A stretch of DNA of 64,000 nt from Scatophagus argus (Eukaryota; Chordata; Actinopteri; Scatophagidae). Within the stretch, counting starts at the first letter, position 1. Each line of letters starts with the position of its first letter. The DNA is taken from the NCBI RefSeq assembly GCF_020382885.2, contig NC_058508.1, forward strand, positions 10,577,917-10,641,916, in the 5' to 3' direction. Positions 23,772 to 35,360 of this stretch are shown one piece after another. The position numbers and the translations under genes were made by a program. Under the pieces are notes generated by a model. That model saw only the letters and a list, made by a program, of their open reading frames with translations, was not told the DNA's origin and searched no databases.

Positions 23772-25504
23772 ACCTGAACCCTCCCTGGGATTATTGGATT
23801 GAAATCTAGCATAAGGTCACATATAGCCACAGCTTTTAATTTCCTGACTATATTTGGCATCAGTAGTGCCTCACTTGCAGTTGTCACAAAATGTATTATG
23901 CAAGAATTCAGCTTGTTGACATGTGCAGATGCAAGCAACAGCTTAGCTGTTTAGCTGAAAAGTGCCACATAGAGTCATTTGATCATTTGTTCTTTAAGCT
24001 GCCTTGAAATGCTTTGTGTTTTCTTGTATTTCCTCCAGACATTCCTGATTTGTAACTGAGCATAATGCTTGCCTTCGCAACATGTATTAAAGCATGTTCT
24101 TTCATGATAAACATGGACTTCTGTGACTCCTTAAACTTGTTATACAAGCATATTATCAACTGACAAAAGCAATTTCCTGCCATCACTCCACATAAATTCA
24201 CTGTAACAAAACATTCAGACCAACTGACCGTGAACTGGCACGTGAAAATTACTCATCATCCATGAGAAACATAAACTGAACCCACATCACACGTCCTCAC
24301 AACAACTAAACTGCTGTTGTCATCTCTGTAAAAGAGTTTGGAAGGCAGACTGGAGCCTTTGTTCTGCATATTTTCTTCATATGAATTCTTATGACAAGCA
24401 GGTAGTAGGAAGCAGTTTTAAAATATTTGGCAGGACGTCTTCAAGTATTCATCTGAGTTTCTTTCATAAAAATATTGTAATAAGCCATTTTTGCCAGTAG
24501 AGGTCGCCGTTGCTTCATTAATGCAAGTGACTGGAGCCTTGAGGATGGTGACAAAATTTGAGTGACTTTTGATTCTTTTAACCTTAGATTATTGCCAGAT
24601 GTAATTGTTCCTGAGAACCACAACCCACAAATGGTTTGTCATCAAACTGTCAATTAAACAAGCTGAACTGAGTTTCACTGTTCTGCAATTGTAAGCTTGC
24701 TGTGTAACTGTAAGTGTGTGCTTGTCTGTCATTGAACGGTCAGACATTTTGTTAATCCGCACTTTCCTTCCTTTTGGAGTCCTCTCACACCATATTCACA
24801 GATGTGTTTTCAGTGTTCAACAGTGCAACATGCAACAAATTTACAGCCTGCAACAGATACGAACTCCAGAGCTTAAAGTTGTCAGAATCAGAATCACAAT
24901 TCCTTTATTTATTCTTCTTTCTTACAGACATTGCAATTTGCAATATTCCCAACCAAGGAAATGAAAATGAAAAGTTTTAACATATTTGGCAGGACGTCTT
25001 CAAGTATTCATCTTAAATGTCTTGAATAAATCAAATATAATAATAAACTTTTGCCAGTAGATGTCACCATTGCTACGTTAATGCAAGTGGCTGGAGACTT
25101 GAAGATAGCATATCACTCACTGGTGAAAAAATTGAAGTGACTTTTGAATCTGTCGGTCAGTTATGATGTCAGTGGTTTCAGTGTTTGTGTCCACATTATC
25201 TGACCTTTCTCTGTCTTCAGATGGAGTCTGGTTAAACCCGTTTTATCCGTTCTTTGACAGTTTTGAAATGGTATCGATGTTCAATAATTAAGGGAATGAA
25301 ATACTGTGATCAAAAATTGAATCATTCAAAACATGATCTTCCTGTGAAGAAAACAGTGAAACAATATTTGAAAGAAACATCATATTATCTGATGTCTCTG
25401 TTGAGCTCTTGATGAGAATTTGTACCACATGCACAAAATGGCACAAAATTTATGTCTTCATAGGAAGACATAAATCTTTGCGGTAGTTTCAACCAGACAC
25501 ATCA

Positions 25505-25505
<1 letters not shown>

Positions 25506-25545
<40 letters not shown>

Positions 25546-25546
25546 T
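25506..25546. repeat. (TG)n microsatellite
   Basis: TG run following CAACCAGACACATCATTTG in spacer 6; homologous to runs at 7845 and 32166. Confidence 0.9.
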
Positions 25547-26120
25547 GTGTTTGCGAGACTCATGAATATTAATACAGTCTAATCTGATGTAACAGCAGGC
25601 AATGTGTGTGAGGATGACTTGAGGAGCGAAGAAGAAAAGAGTTTATGTATGAGAACAGGCTCTAAAGGAGTCGTGTAGGATGACCTTTCCTTTCTTTTGT
25701 TTGGCAAGATTAATTAACGTGTGTCTGTGTGTGTGTGTGTGTGCGTGTGTGTGTGTGTGTGTGTGACTTAACCAGAGCTCTGAAGCTACCTGGAAGTGTC
25801 GAAGGTCCTCTCTGTAGAGGAGGAGAAGGAGCACATCTCCTTGGCATGATGACCACCGTTTAGACCTTCTCCTCCTTTCCCGTTCTCCACTCGTCTTATC
25901 TCTGCCTCACTCACTTGTCTCTTTTTGTCTCACTCCCTCTCAGTCAGGCCTCAGCTTCAACCCATCTCTTTTGCCTGCACTCTTCATTGGAAATAATTCA
26001 TTTTAGCAATTCCCCACTTCATTTTAGTTGCAGAAAAGATTAATACTTAGAGCTGTGTTGTCAGTCTACCAACAGCAGTATTGTCTGTGTCTGCATTTGT
26101 GTCCGCGTGTGTCTGTGTTT

Positions 26121-26375
26121 GTGTCCTCCTGTTTTTTTTGTTGCATTCAGGTCACATTAACAGTATTTTATATCTGTTTTCCACAAACAAATCCCAAGGT
26201 TGTATTTCAGAATGCTATTCCGTTGTTTAGACATTTGGATAATTTCATGATCCGTTAATGAAATTATAATGAGATCAGGACTGAGTATATTTTATAGATG
26301 TCTGTATAAGGTACAACATGGTAGCTGACATGAGATGTGGCTGTTTAGCAAGTGAAATCATAAGTCTGAAACCTT
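26121..26375 (+). pseudogene. Orphan galectin intron 2 fragment (spacer 6)
   Basis: Third copy of the intron 2 relic, joined to TTTTCTGCATATTTTCTTC at its right end like the others. It sits about 260 bp upstream of an orphan exon 1, out of normal gene order, so it cannot be part of a working gene. Confidence 0.75.
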
Positions 26376-26618
26376 GTTTTCTGCATATTTTCTTCTGATG
26401 AATTCTTAAGACAAGAAGGTCCAAGTAAGCAGTTTTAAACAACCTCAAATTGTTTGTCAGCAAACACTGTTACATGCAGCACACTTACAACATGCAACAA
26501 AACCAAACTCCAGAGATTAAAGCTGTCACTCTGACACTGTGGCATTATTTACATAGTTAGGGCATGCAGCACTTTGTGAATACAAAAATGCAAGAACTTT
26601 TCTTCCTTTTGGAGTGTG

Positions 26619-26735
26619 GAGACCACACTTGCCAAGATGAACAGAGTGAGTCTAATTCTGACAACAATATCGTGCTCCTGCTTGTTTTTTATTCTCTCTA
26701 TGTCTCTAAGATGGATGTCTGACATGACAAGCTGG
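26619..26735 (+). pseudogene. Orphan exon 1 and intron 1 start of a copy-6-type galectin (relic A)
   Basis: GCCAAG then ATGAACAGA (26637-26645, MNR) and donor GTGAGT match copy 6 exon 1, and the next 70 bases follow copy 6 intron 1 (CTCCTGCTTGTTTTTTATTC, TCTCTAAGATGGA). Homology then stops and spacer sequence follows; exons 2-4 are absent. A non-functional remnant of the divergent lineage. Confidence 0.8.
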
Positions 26736-26772
26736 TCCTAGTAAGCAGTTTTAACAGATTTAGCAGGAAGCA

Positions 26773-26913
26773 CCGTACCATGATGCAGCTTTTAAGTTAA
26801 AAACAATCGAACTGGCTGTCCAAGAAGGAAATAGAGCTGCTGCACGTAAGCTTGGCGTAAATGAAGAGACGTTGGAGACGGCAGCGTGAAGAACTGACGG
26901 AATGCAAAAAGAC
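26773..26913 (+). mobile_element. Truncated pogo-type relic (spacer 6)
   Basis: Retains CCGTACC at the left end fused by deletion to the transposase HTH segment (ATGATGCAGCTTTTAAG through GGAATGCAAAAAGAC); the right inverted repeat is missing and joins GACTGTGAAGAAG spacer sequence. The left flank reads GCAGGAAGCA, so the TA target is mutated. Confidence 0.75.
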
Positions 26914-27290
26914 TGACTGTGAAGAAGATAGAGAAGAAATATGTTAAAACAAAAACATATTATCTGATTGTTCTTTTGAGCTCTTGGTGAGTCTATTGTC
27001 CTCACATACTGAAATGTGCCAGAACTTTTAATCAGACACAATTTGTGTGTGTGTGTGTGTATGTATGACGATGATTTGAAAAAAAATGTATGTGTGAGAT
27101 GTATGATGACCTTTCCTTTCTTTCTTTCATTCATCAAGATTCATTAATGTGTGTGTGTGTGTGTGTGTGTGTATGGGTACTGTTGATAACGTGGATACTG
27201 CCAGTTCCTTAGAATATTGCCAGGTGTGGTTGTTCCTGAGAAGAAGGAACCAGAAATGCTTTGTCAACAGATTTGTCAATAGATTATTAG

Positions 27291-28194
27291 GTTATACATG
27301 TCATTCTGGGGTTATCACTTCATATGGCTTCAAATTTATACCTTCAGGTATGAAATATCTGGGCATTCAACTAAATGTAAATCTGGTTGAAATAATGCTC
27401 TCGAATATGGAACCACTCCTCCAGAAAATAAAAATGAACTTGGATAAATGGGGAAAGTTGAAGCTCACACTGTGGGGAAAAATTAATGTCATTAAAATGG
27501 TGGTTGCACCACAATTCAACTATGTTTCCATGTTGTTATCAGTCAATATAGTGCCACAACTTTTTAAACATTATGATAGAATTATCAAAGACTTTTTATG
27601 GGATAAAATGAGACCAAGGATTAATATTAAAAAGATGTGGTCACCAAAGGAAATAGAAGGTATGGGTGTACCTATTGTAAGATTATATAATCTGTCATTT
27701 GAAATGTCTAGGTTGAGAAAACATTGGAAGGGTCAGGAGCTGAGTTGGATCAAAACTGAAAGGGTCCTAACTAGTCCGTTTGAACCTCTGGATGTCCCCT
27801 CACATGGTGTAACAACTTCTGGACATAATTATTTTTCAAACCCAGTGCTTTCTTATTCTAAAGCAGTTTGGAGAGAAATTCATAAGATCTATAGTATTTC
27901 ACACTTAAGACAACCTTATGCCTCTCTGTGGCACAACCCAGCTATACGTATTGGGAAAAAATCTGTCTTTTGGAATCAATGGCTTGTAAAAGGGATACAC
28001 AAACTAAGTGATCTGTGTGTGGATGGAGTGTTCTTGTCGTCTGCTGGTGCTATGCAAAAATATAATTTGGAATATGAAGATAATTTTTGGAAATATTTAC
28101 AAATAAGAGACTGTATCACAAAGGGTAAATTTAATCACAATAAGAATACACTGCTTGACTGCAACAAGTGGAAAAGTAAGCAACAACAATAATT
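27291..28194 (+). mobile_element. L1-type LINE ORF2 fragment (copy c), open frame
   Basis: Uninterrupted L1-derived frame of about 300 residues, reading YGFKFIPSGMKYLGIQL through KKSVFWNQW to KSKQQQ and TAA at 28190-28192. The open frame extends upstream to 27149 only through a (TG)n run and spacer sequence. It lacks the endonuclease and RT catalytic core. The same junction with CAGATTTGTCAATAG in copies b and d shows one ancestral insertion amplified with the array. Confidence 0.78.
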
Positions 28195-28680
28195 TTCACC
28201 ATGATAAAAACAACTGAAAATAACTAAATAATACATATGGATGTACAATAATGGAGTGAATAGAAGTACTTCCTGTAATCAAATTGAATTTTGAAAAAAA
28301 TGGTGACTGTGAAGAAGATAGAGAAGAAATATGTTAAAACAAAAACATATTATCTGATTGTTCTTTTGAGCTCTTGGTGAGTCTAATGTGCTCACATACT
28401 GAAATGTGCCAGAACTTTCAATCAGACACAATTTGTGTGTGTGTGTGTGTGTATGTATGAGCATTGTGCATGATGATGATTTGAAGAGAGAAAAACAGTT
28501 TATGTGTGGGATGTATGATGACCTTTCCTTTCTTTCTTTCATTCATCAAGATTCATTAATGTGTTCACAGATGTGTTTTCAGTGTTCAACTAACACTCAA
28601 AGCAACAGCCAAATCAATTTGATAATCTTGTTTTAAATGCATTTTTAACAAGCGACAAACCCAAACCGCAGAAGTCCTTC

Positions 28681-28903
28681 ACTAAAGAAAGGGTGGATCA
28701 TCACAATAACTTCACACTTGGACTGACTGTTTGATGGTTATCATTGGCCTGATTGTCTTCGTTGATTGAAATGTCACCCAAGTTGAAGCCTTCACCCACA
28801 CTGCACACACACTGTATATATTCTCCTGTCAGGGTGCAGTGAGGAAAGGTCCTGCAGCTTGTCACTTCTTCTCAGCTGTACCTGACTGACTACGCTCGCC
28901 AAG
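28681..28903 (+). promoter_or_regulatory. Promoter and 5'UTR of galectin copy 7
   Basis: TATATAT at 28815-28821 and one inverted CCAAT box (TATCATTGGCC) are kept. The upstream CCAAT box is mutated: GACTGACTGTTTGATGG replaces GACTGATTGGTTGATGG. A CACCC-type box replaces the GC box. Confidence 0.67.
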
Positions 28904-30579
28904 ATGGTGAAAGTAAGTATAATTTTGACAATAATATTGTGCTCCCGCTGTGCTTTTTATTCTCTGTATGTTATGACTCAGATGAACGAACAGCATGCAT
29001 TTATATTTTAAAAGTGAAACTGACTGCTAGTTGACATGTACATTCTGTTTGACCATGTTTTGTATTTTCTAAGGATGGAGTAAGGTTTGGACAGTTGGCT
29101 GAGGCTACTGGTGATGCTGTTTTGTGCCTGAAACTGCAATAATAATCGTATCTAGTAAAATCTTGTAGTATTTCCAGACAATAACACACTGTATCACCAC
29201 CACACCCACCACCCGTCTTTATCTGCACAGGATATGATCATAAAGACCATGTCCTTCAAGGTCTGGCAGACCCTGACCATTGTTGGTGTCCCCAAGGCTG
29301 GGATACCAAGGTAAGTACGAATGTAAAATGCTATCTTGATATTTTGAAATAAGTACATCACAAGAAAGCTAAAATAATTTGTGTCTTCCTGGTTTCTTTT
29401 TGCATTCAAGTCTCATTAACTGTATTTTATATCTGTTTTCCACAAACAATATCCAATATCAACAATATCCCATGGTTGTATTTCAGAATGCTATGCCTTT
29501 GTTTAGACATTTGGATGCCTTATCTGTTAATGAAATTATAATGAGCTCAGGGCCGAGTATATTCTATAGATGTCTGTATAAGGTACGACATGGTAGCTGA
29601 CATGACATGTGGTTGTTCAGCAAGTAAAGTCACAAGGCTGAAACCTTGTTGCCTCCAAGTGTTTTCATTGAAATTAGGAAAAAGATTCATTTTTTGTTTA
29701 AGTATCGATTCTCTTCTTTAATTACAGCACAGAACTTGGCTGAAATTTCAAGATTACAACTAATGAAACCTTCGCCTTTCTGTGCTTGTTTCATTTGCAC
29801 AGCTAAGGTTGTATGTGTAAAACTCTAATAAATCTTGTTGTTACAATGGCCTGCAGATTTTCAGTGAATATTGGCCCAGACGAAGACGATATTGCTTTGC
29901 ATATCAACCCTCGTTTTGATGGCTGCTCTCGAAAGGTGGTCTGCAACTCTCGCCAGGGAGGCAAATGGGATAAAGAAGTCCATGGGAGTAGCTTTCCTTT
30001 CGAATACGAAAAGGAGTTCAAGGTGAGAAACCCTGTGTGTGTGTATTTTCGCCCTGCGTCAACGTCTTCAGCCATACACTGTGTCTCTGTCTTTCTGTTA
30101 GTGACCTCTGGTGGAAAATGTACGCCATTATGCCTCTAATACCTTCACTGTTATCATTTGAGAACCGGTTTATAGGCTCACAGAGGTCTGTGAGAACAAT
30201 ATCTGTGCATGAGTCATTAGACGAGATATTTTCAGGTGTTTGTAATGATAATACAAAGCATGAAAGAGCTAATGTTAATTAAATCACCATGTCACATATT
30301 ACATAGAGCTCAGAAGGTGTGTGAACTTTGATATGTCTGCTTTATCAAAGAACAGAGCAGAAGTTCAATATGTAATGTTATTTTCTGCCAATTCTTCCCT
30401 TTTCTCCCTGTCTCTCGCACACTTCCTGCCAGATGATCATTAAATTCACCCCTGCAGAGTTCCAGGTGACTTTACCAGATGGCTCTAAAATCCAATTACC
30501 CAACCGCTTCGATGCAGGGAGGTACTCCGTCATCAAATTTGTAGAGGATGTTTGCATCAGTCGAGTTGAAATCAGTTAA
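28904..30579 (+). CDS. Galectin copy 7 (proto-type), two codons shorter
   Basis: Exons 28904-28912, 29231-29310, 29857-30022 and 30433-30579. Exon 3 is 166 nt, 6 nt shorter than in every other copy, removing two residues from the loop between HINPRF and VVCN (FDGCSRKVVCN), so the protein is 133 residues. The residue at the position of Arg74 is His (WDKEVHG, codon CAT); the other binding residues remain. The exon 2/3 junction codon is Arg (AG|A), followed by FSVNIG. Exon 4 has KIQLPNRFDAGRYSVIKFVED, departing from HFPNRFGA at conserved positions. Poly(A) signal ATTAAA at 30794-30799. The loop shortening and His suggest changed ligand preference (inference). Confidence 0.92.
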
Positions 30580-32165
30580 ACCTCCAAACTTGCAAGGATT
30601 GTTGCATTGAAGTCTAGCATAAGGTTACATATAGCCACAGCTTTTAAACAACTGAGCTGTTTAGCTGAGAAGTGCCACATAGAGTCATTTGATCATTTGT
30701 TCTTTAAGCTGCCCTGAAATGCTGTGTTTTCTTGTATTTCCTCCAGACTTTTCTGATTTGTAACTGAGCATAATGCTTGCCTTTGCAACATGTATTAAAG
30801 CATGTTCTTTCATGACAAACATGGACTTCTGTGATTATGTCAACATCTTACACAAACAAACCATCAACTCCACATAAATTCACTGTAACAAAACATTCAG
30901 ACCAACTGGCCATGAAAATTACTCAAAAATTACTGAAACCACATCACACCTCACAACAACTAAACTGCTGTTGTCATCTCTGTAAAAGAGTTTGGAAAGC
31001 AGACTGGAGCCTTTGTTCTGCATATTTTCTTCATATGAATTCTTATGACAAGCAGGTAGTAGGAAGCAGTTTTAAAATATTTGGCAGGACGTCTTCAAGT
31101 ATTCATCTGAGTTTCTTTCATAAAAATATTATAATAAGCCATTTTTGCCAGTAGAGGTCGCCATTGCTACATTAATGCAAGTGACTGGAGACTTGAGGAT
31201 GCCGTATCACTCACTGGTGACAAAATTTGAGTGACTTTTGATTCTTTTAACCTTAGATTATTGCCAGATGTAATTGTTCCTGAGAACCACAACCCACAAA
31301 TGGTTTGTCATCAAACTGTCAATTAAACAAGCTGAACTGAGTTTCACGGTTCTGCAATTGTAAGCTTGCTGTGTAACTGTAAGTGTGTGCTTGTCTGTCA
31401 TTGAACAGTCAGACATTTTGTTAATCCGCACATTCCTTCCTTTTGGAGTCCTCTCACACCATATTCACAGATGTGTTTTCAGTGTTCAACAGTGCAACAT
31501 GCAACAAATTTACAGCCTGCAACAGATACGAACTCCAGAGCTTAAAGTTGTCAGAATCAGAATCACAATTCCTTTATTTATTCTTCTTTCTTACAGACAT
31601 TGCAATTTGCAATATTCCCAACCAAGGAAATGAAAATGAAAAGTTTTAACATATTTGGCAGGACGTCTTCAAGTACGGTATTCATCTTAAATGTCTTGAA
31701 TAAATCAAATATAATAATAAACTTTTGCCAGTAGATGTCACCATTGCTACGTTAATGCAAGTGGCTGGAGACTTGAAGATAGCATATCACTCACTGGTGA
31801 AAAAATTGAAGTGACTTTTGAATCTGTCGGTCAGTTATGATGTCAGTGGTTTCAGTGTTTGTGTCCACATTATCTGACCTTTCTCTGCCTTCAGATGGAG
31901 TCTGGTTAAACCCGTTTTATCCGTTCTTTGACAGTCTTGAAATGGTATCGATGTTCAATAATTAAGGGAATGAAATACTGTGATCAAAAGTTGAATCATT
32001 CAAAACATGATCTTCCTGTGAAGAAAACAGTGAAACAATATTTGAAAGAAACATCATATTATCTGATGTCTCTGTTGAGCTCTTGATGAGAATTTGTACC
32101 ACATGCACAAAATCTTCAAAAGAAGACATAAATCTTTGCGGTAGTTTCAACCAGACACATCATTT

Positions 32166-32177
32166 GTGTATGTGTGT

Positions 32178-32226
<49 letters not shown>
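32166..32226. repeat. (TG)n microsatellite
   Basis: TG run in spacer 7 with TATG interruptions, longer than its spacer 6 counterpart. Confidence 0.9.
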
Positions 32227-32227
<1 letters not shown>

Positions 32228-32804
32228 TGTGTTTGCGAGACTCGTGAACATTAATACAGTCTAATCTGATGTAACAGCAGGCAATGTGTGTGAGGATGAC
32301 TTGAGGAGCGAAGAAGAAAAGAGTTTATGTGTGAGAACAGGCTCTAAAGGAGTCGTGTAGGATGACCTTTCCTTTCTTTTGTTTGGCAAGATTAATTAAC
32401 GTGTGTCTGTGTCTGTGTGTGTGTGTGTGTCTGTGCATGTGTGTGTGTGACTTAACCAGAGCTCTGAAGCTACCTGGAAGTGTCGAAGGTCCTCTCTGTA
32501 GAGGAGGAGAAGGAGCACATCTCCTTGGCATGATGACCACCGTTTAGACCTTCTCCTCCTTTCCCGTTCTCCACTCGTCTTATCTCTGCCTCACTCACTT
32601 GTCTCTTTTTGTCTCACTCCCTCTCAGTCAGGCCTCAGCTTCAACCCATCTCTTTTGCCTGCACTCTTCATTGGAAATAATTCATTTTAGCAATTCCCCA
32701 CTTCATTTTAGTTGCAGAAAAGATTAATACTCAGAGCTGTGTTGTCAGTCTACCAACAGCAGTATTGTCTGTGTCTGCATTTGTGTCCGCGTGTGTCTGT
32801 GTTT

Positions 32805-33060
32805 GTGTCCTCCTGTTTTTTTTGTTGCATTCAGGTCACATTAACAGTATTTTATATCTGTTTTCCACAAACAAATCCCAAGGTTGTATTTCAGAATGCT
32901 ATTCTGTTGTTTAGACATTTGGATAATTTCATGATCCGTTAATGAAATTATAATGAGATCAGGACTGAGTATATTTTATAGATGTCTGTATAAGGTACAA
33001 CATGGTAGCTGACATGAGATGTGGCTGTTTAGCAAGTGAAATCATAAGTCTGAAACCTTG
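32805..33060 (+). pseudogene. Orphan galectin intron 2 fragment (spacer 7)
   Basis: Fourth copy, within the 6.7-kb duplicate block and almost identical to the spacer 6 copy. Confidence 0.75.
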
Positions 33061-33302
33061 TTTTCTGCATATTTTCTTCTGATGAATTCTTAAGACAAGA
33101 AGGTCCAAGTAAGCAGTTTTAAACAACCTCAAATTGTTTGTCAGCAAACACTGTTACATGCAGCACACTTACAACATGCAACAAAACCAAACTCCAGAGA
33201 TTAAAGCTGTCACTCTGACACTGTGGCATTATTTACATAGTTAGGGCATGCAGCACTTTGTGAATACAAAAATGCAAGAACTTTTCTTCCTTTTGGAGTG
33301 TG

Positions 33303-33419
33303 GAGACCACGCTTGCCAAGATGAACAGAGTGAGTCTAATTCTGACAACAATATCGTGCTCCTGCTTGTTTTTTATTCTCTCTATGTCTCTAAGATGGAT
33401 GTCTGACATGACAAGCTGG
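33303..33419 (+). pseudogene. Orphan exon 1 and intron 1 start of a copy-6-type galectin (relic B)
   Basis: ATGAACAGA at 33321-33329 with GTGAGT donor, same truncation as relic A. It keeps GACCACGCTTGCC where relic A has GACCACACTTGCC. Produced by the 6.7-kb block duplication. Confidence 0.8.
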
Positions 33420-33456
33420 TCCTAGTAAGCAGTTTTAACAGATTTAGCAGGAAGTA

Positions 33457-33597
33457 CCGTACCATGATGCAGCTTTTAAGTTAAAAACAATCGAACTGGC
33501 TGTCCAAGAAGGAAATAGAGCTGCTGCACGTAAGCTTGGCGTAAATGAAGAGACGTTGGAGACGGCAGCGTGAAGAACCGACGGAATGCAAAAAGAC
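33457..33597 (+). mobile_element. Truncated pogo-type relic (spacer 7)
   Basis: Duplicate of the spacer 6 relic that keeps the TA target (GCAGGAAGTACCGTACC). The shared internal deletion and shared right junction show that the relic was amplified with the block rather than inserted twice. Confidence 0.75.
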
Positions 33598-33816
33598 TGA
33601 CTGTGAAGAAGATAGAGAAGAAATATGTTAAAACAAAAACATATTATCTGATCTTGGTGAGTCTATTGTCCTCACATACTGAAATGTGCCAGAACTTTTA
33701 ATCAGACACAATTTGTGTGTGTGTGTGTGTATGTATGACGATGATTTGAAAAAAAATGTATGTGTGAGATGTATGATGACCTTTCCTTTCTTTCTTTCAT
33801 TCATCAAGATTCATTA

Positions 33817-33855
<39 letters not shown>

Positions 33856-33969
33856 GGTACTGTTGATAATGTGGATACTGCCAGTTCCTTAGAACAGTGC
33901 CAGATGTAGTTGTTCCTGAGAAGAAGGAACCAGAAATGCTTTGTCAACAGATTTGTCAATAGATTATCA

Positions 33970-34874
33970 GGTTATACATGTCATTCTGGGGTTATCACTT
34001 CATATGGCTTCAAATTTATACCTTCAGGTATGAAATATCTAGGCATTCAACTAAATGTAAATCTGGATGAAATAATGCTCTCGAATATGGAACCACTCCT
34101 CCAGAAAATAAAAATGAACTTGGATAAATGGGGAAAGTTGAAGCTCACACTGTGGGGAAAAATTAATGTCATTAAAATGGTGGTTGCACCACAATTCAAC
34201 TATGTTTCCATGTTGTTATCAGTCAATATAGTGCCACAAATTTTTAAACATTATGATAGAATTATCAAAGACTTTTTATGGGATAAAATGAGACCAAGGA
34301 TTAATATTAAAAAGATGTGGTCACCAAAGGAAATAGAAGGTATGGGTGTACCTATTGTAAGATTATATAATCTGTCATTTGAAATGTCTAGGTTGAGAAA
34401 ACATTGGAAGGGTCAGGAGCTGAGTTGGATCAAAACTGAAAGGGACCTAACTAGTCCGTTTGAACCTCTGGATGTCCCCTCACATGGTGTAACAACTTCT
34501 GGACATAATTATTTTTCAAACCCAGTGCTTTCTTATTCTAAAGCAGTTTGGAGAGAAATTCATAAGATCTATAGTATTTCACACTTAAGACAACCTTATG
34601 CCTCTCTGTGGCACAACCCAGCTATACGTATTGGGAAAAAATCTGTCTTTTGGAATCAATGGCTTGTAAAAGGGATACACAAACTAAGTGATCTGTGTGT
34701 GGATGGAGTGTTCTTGTCGTCTGCTGGTGCTATGCAAAAATATAATTTGGAATATGAAGATAATTTTTGGAAATATTTACAAATAAGGGACTGTATCACA
34801 AAGGGTAAATTTAATCACAACAAGAATACACTGCTTGACTGCAACAAGTTGAAAAGTAAGCAACAACAATAATT
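33970..34874 (+). mobile_element. L1-type LINE ORF2 fragment (copy d), open frame
   Basis: Near-identical to copy c, stop at 34870-34872, with a few substitutions (for example LDEIMLS versus LVEIMLS, VPQIF versus VPQLF). Part of the duplicated 6.7-kb block. Retention of an open frame reflects recent duplication and is not by itself evidence of host function. Confidence 0.78.
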
Positions 34875-35360
34875 TTCACCATGATAAAAACAACTGAAAA
34901 TAACTAAATAATACATATGGATGTACAATAATGGAGTGAATAGAAGTACTTCCAGTAATCAAATTGAATTTTGAAAAAAATGGTGACTGTGAAGTAGATA
35001 GAGAAGAAATATGTTAAAACAAAAACATATTATCTGATTGTTCTTTTGAGCTCTTGGTGAGTCTAATGTGCTCACATACTGAAATGTGCCAGAACTTTCA
35101 ATCAGACACAATTTGTGTGTGTGTGTGTGTGTATGTATGAGCATTGTGCATGATGATGATTTGAAGAGAGAAAAACAGTTTATGTGTGGGATGTATGATG
35201 ACCTTTCCTTTCTTTCTTTCATTCATCAAGATTCATTAATGTGTTCACAGATGTGTTTTCAGTGTTCAACTAACACTCAAAGCAACAGCCAAATCAATTT
35301 GATAATCTTGTTTTAAATGCATTTTTAACAAGCGACAAACCCAAACCGCAGAAGTCCTTC

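Larger units (their letters stand above)
23772..28680. repeat. Array spacer after copy 6
   Basis: Longest spacer, 4.9 kb. In order: 3' flank of copy 6, two GGCAGGACGTCTTC modules, hairpin 25448-25475, (TG)n 25506-25546, TG-rich block about 25720-25765, pyrimidine-rich block, orphan intron 2 piece 26121-26375, orphan exon 1 relic near 26637, truncated pogo relic 26773-26913, (TG)n, L1 fragment 27291-28194, and a terminal monomer. Most of it is repeated almost base for base 6.67-6.7 kb downstream. Confidence 0.8.
30580..35360. repeat. Array spacer after copy 7
   Basis: Near-duplicate of the preceding spacer, with small differences: a TACGGTA footprint at 31674-31680, loss of the left arm of the hairpin near 32110, a different (TG)n length at 32166-32226, intron 2 piece 32805-33060, exon 1 relic at 33321, pogo relic 33457-33597, and L1 fragment 33970-34874. 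No functional gene was seen. Confidence 0.8.

Noticed and set aside
27149-27290. N-terminal extension of the L1 frame starting in MCVCVCVCMGTVDNV.
   Set aside because: It is translated (TG)n repeat and spacer; the L1-derived part begins only near 27291.
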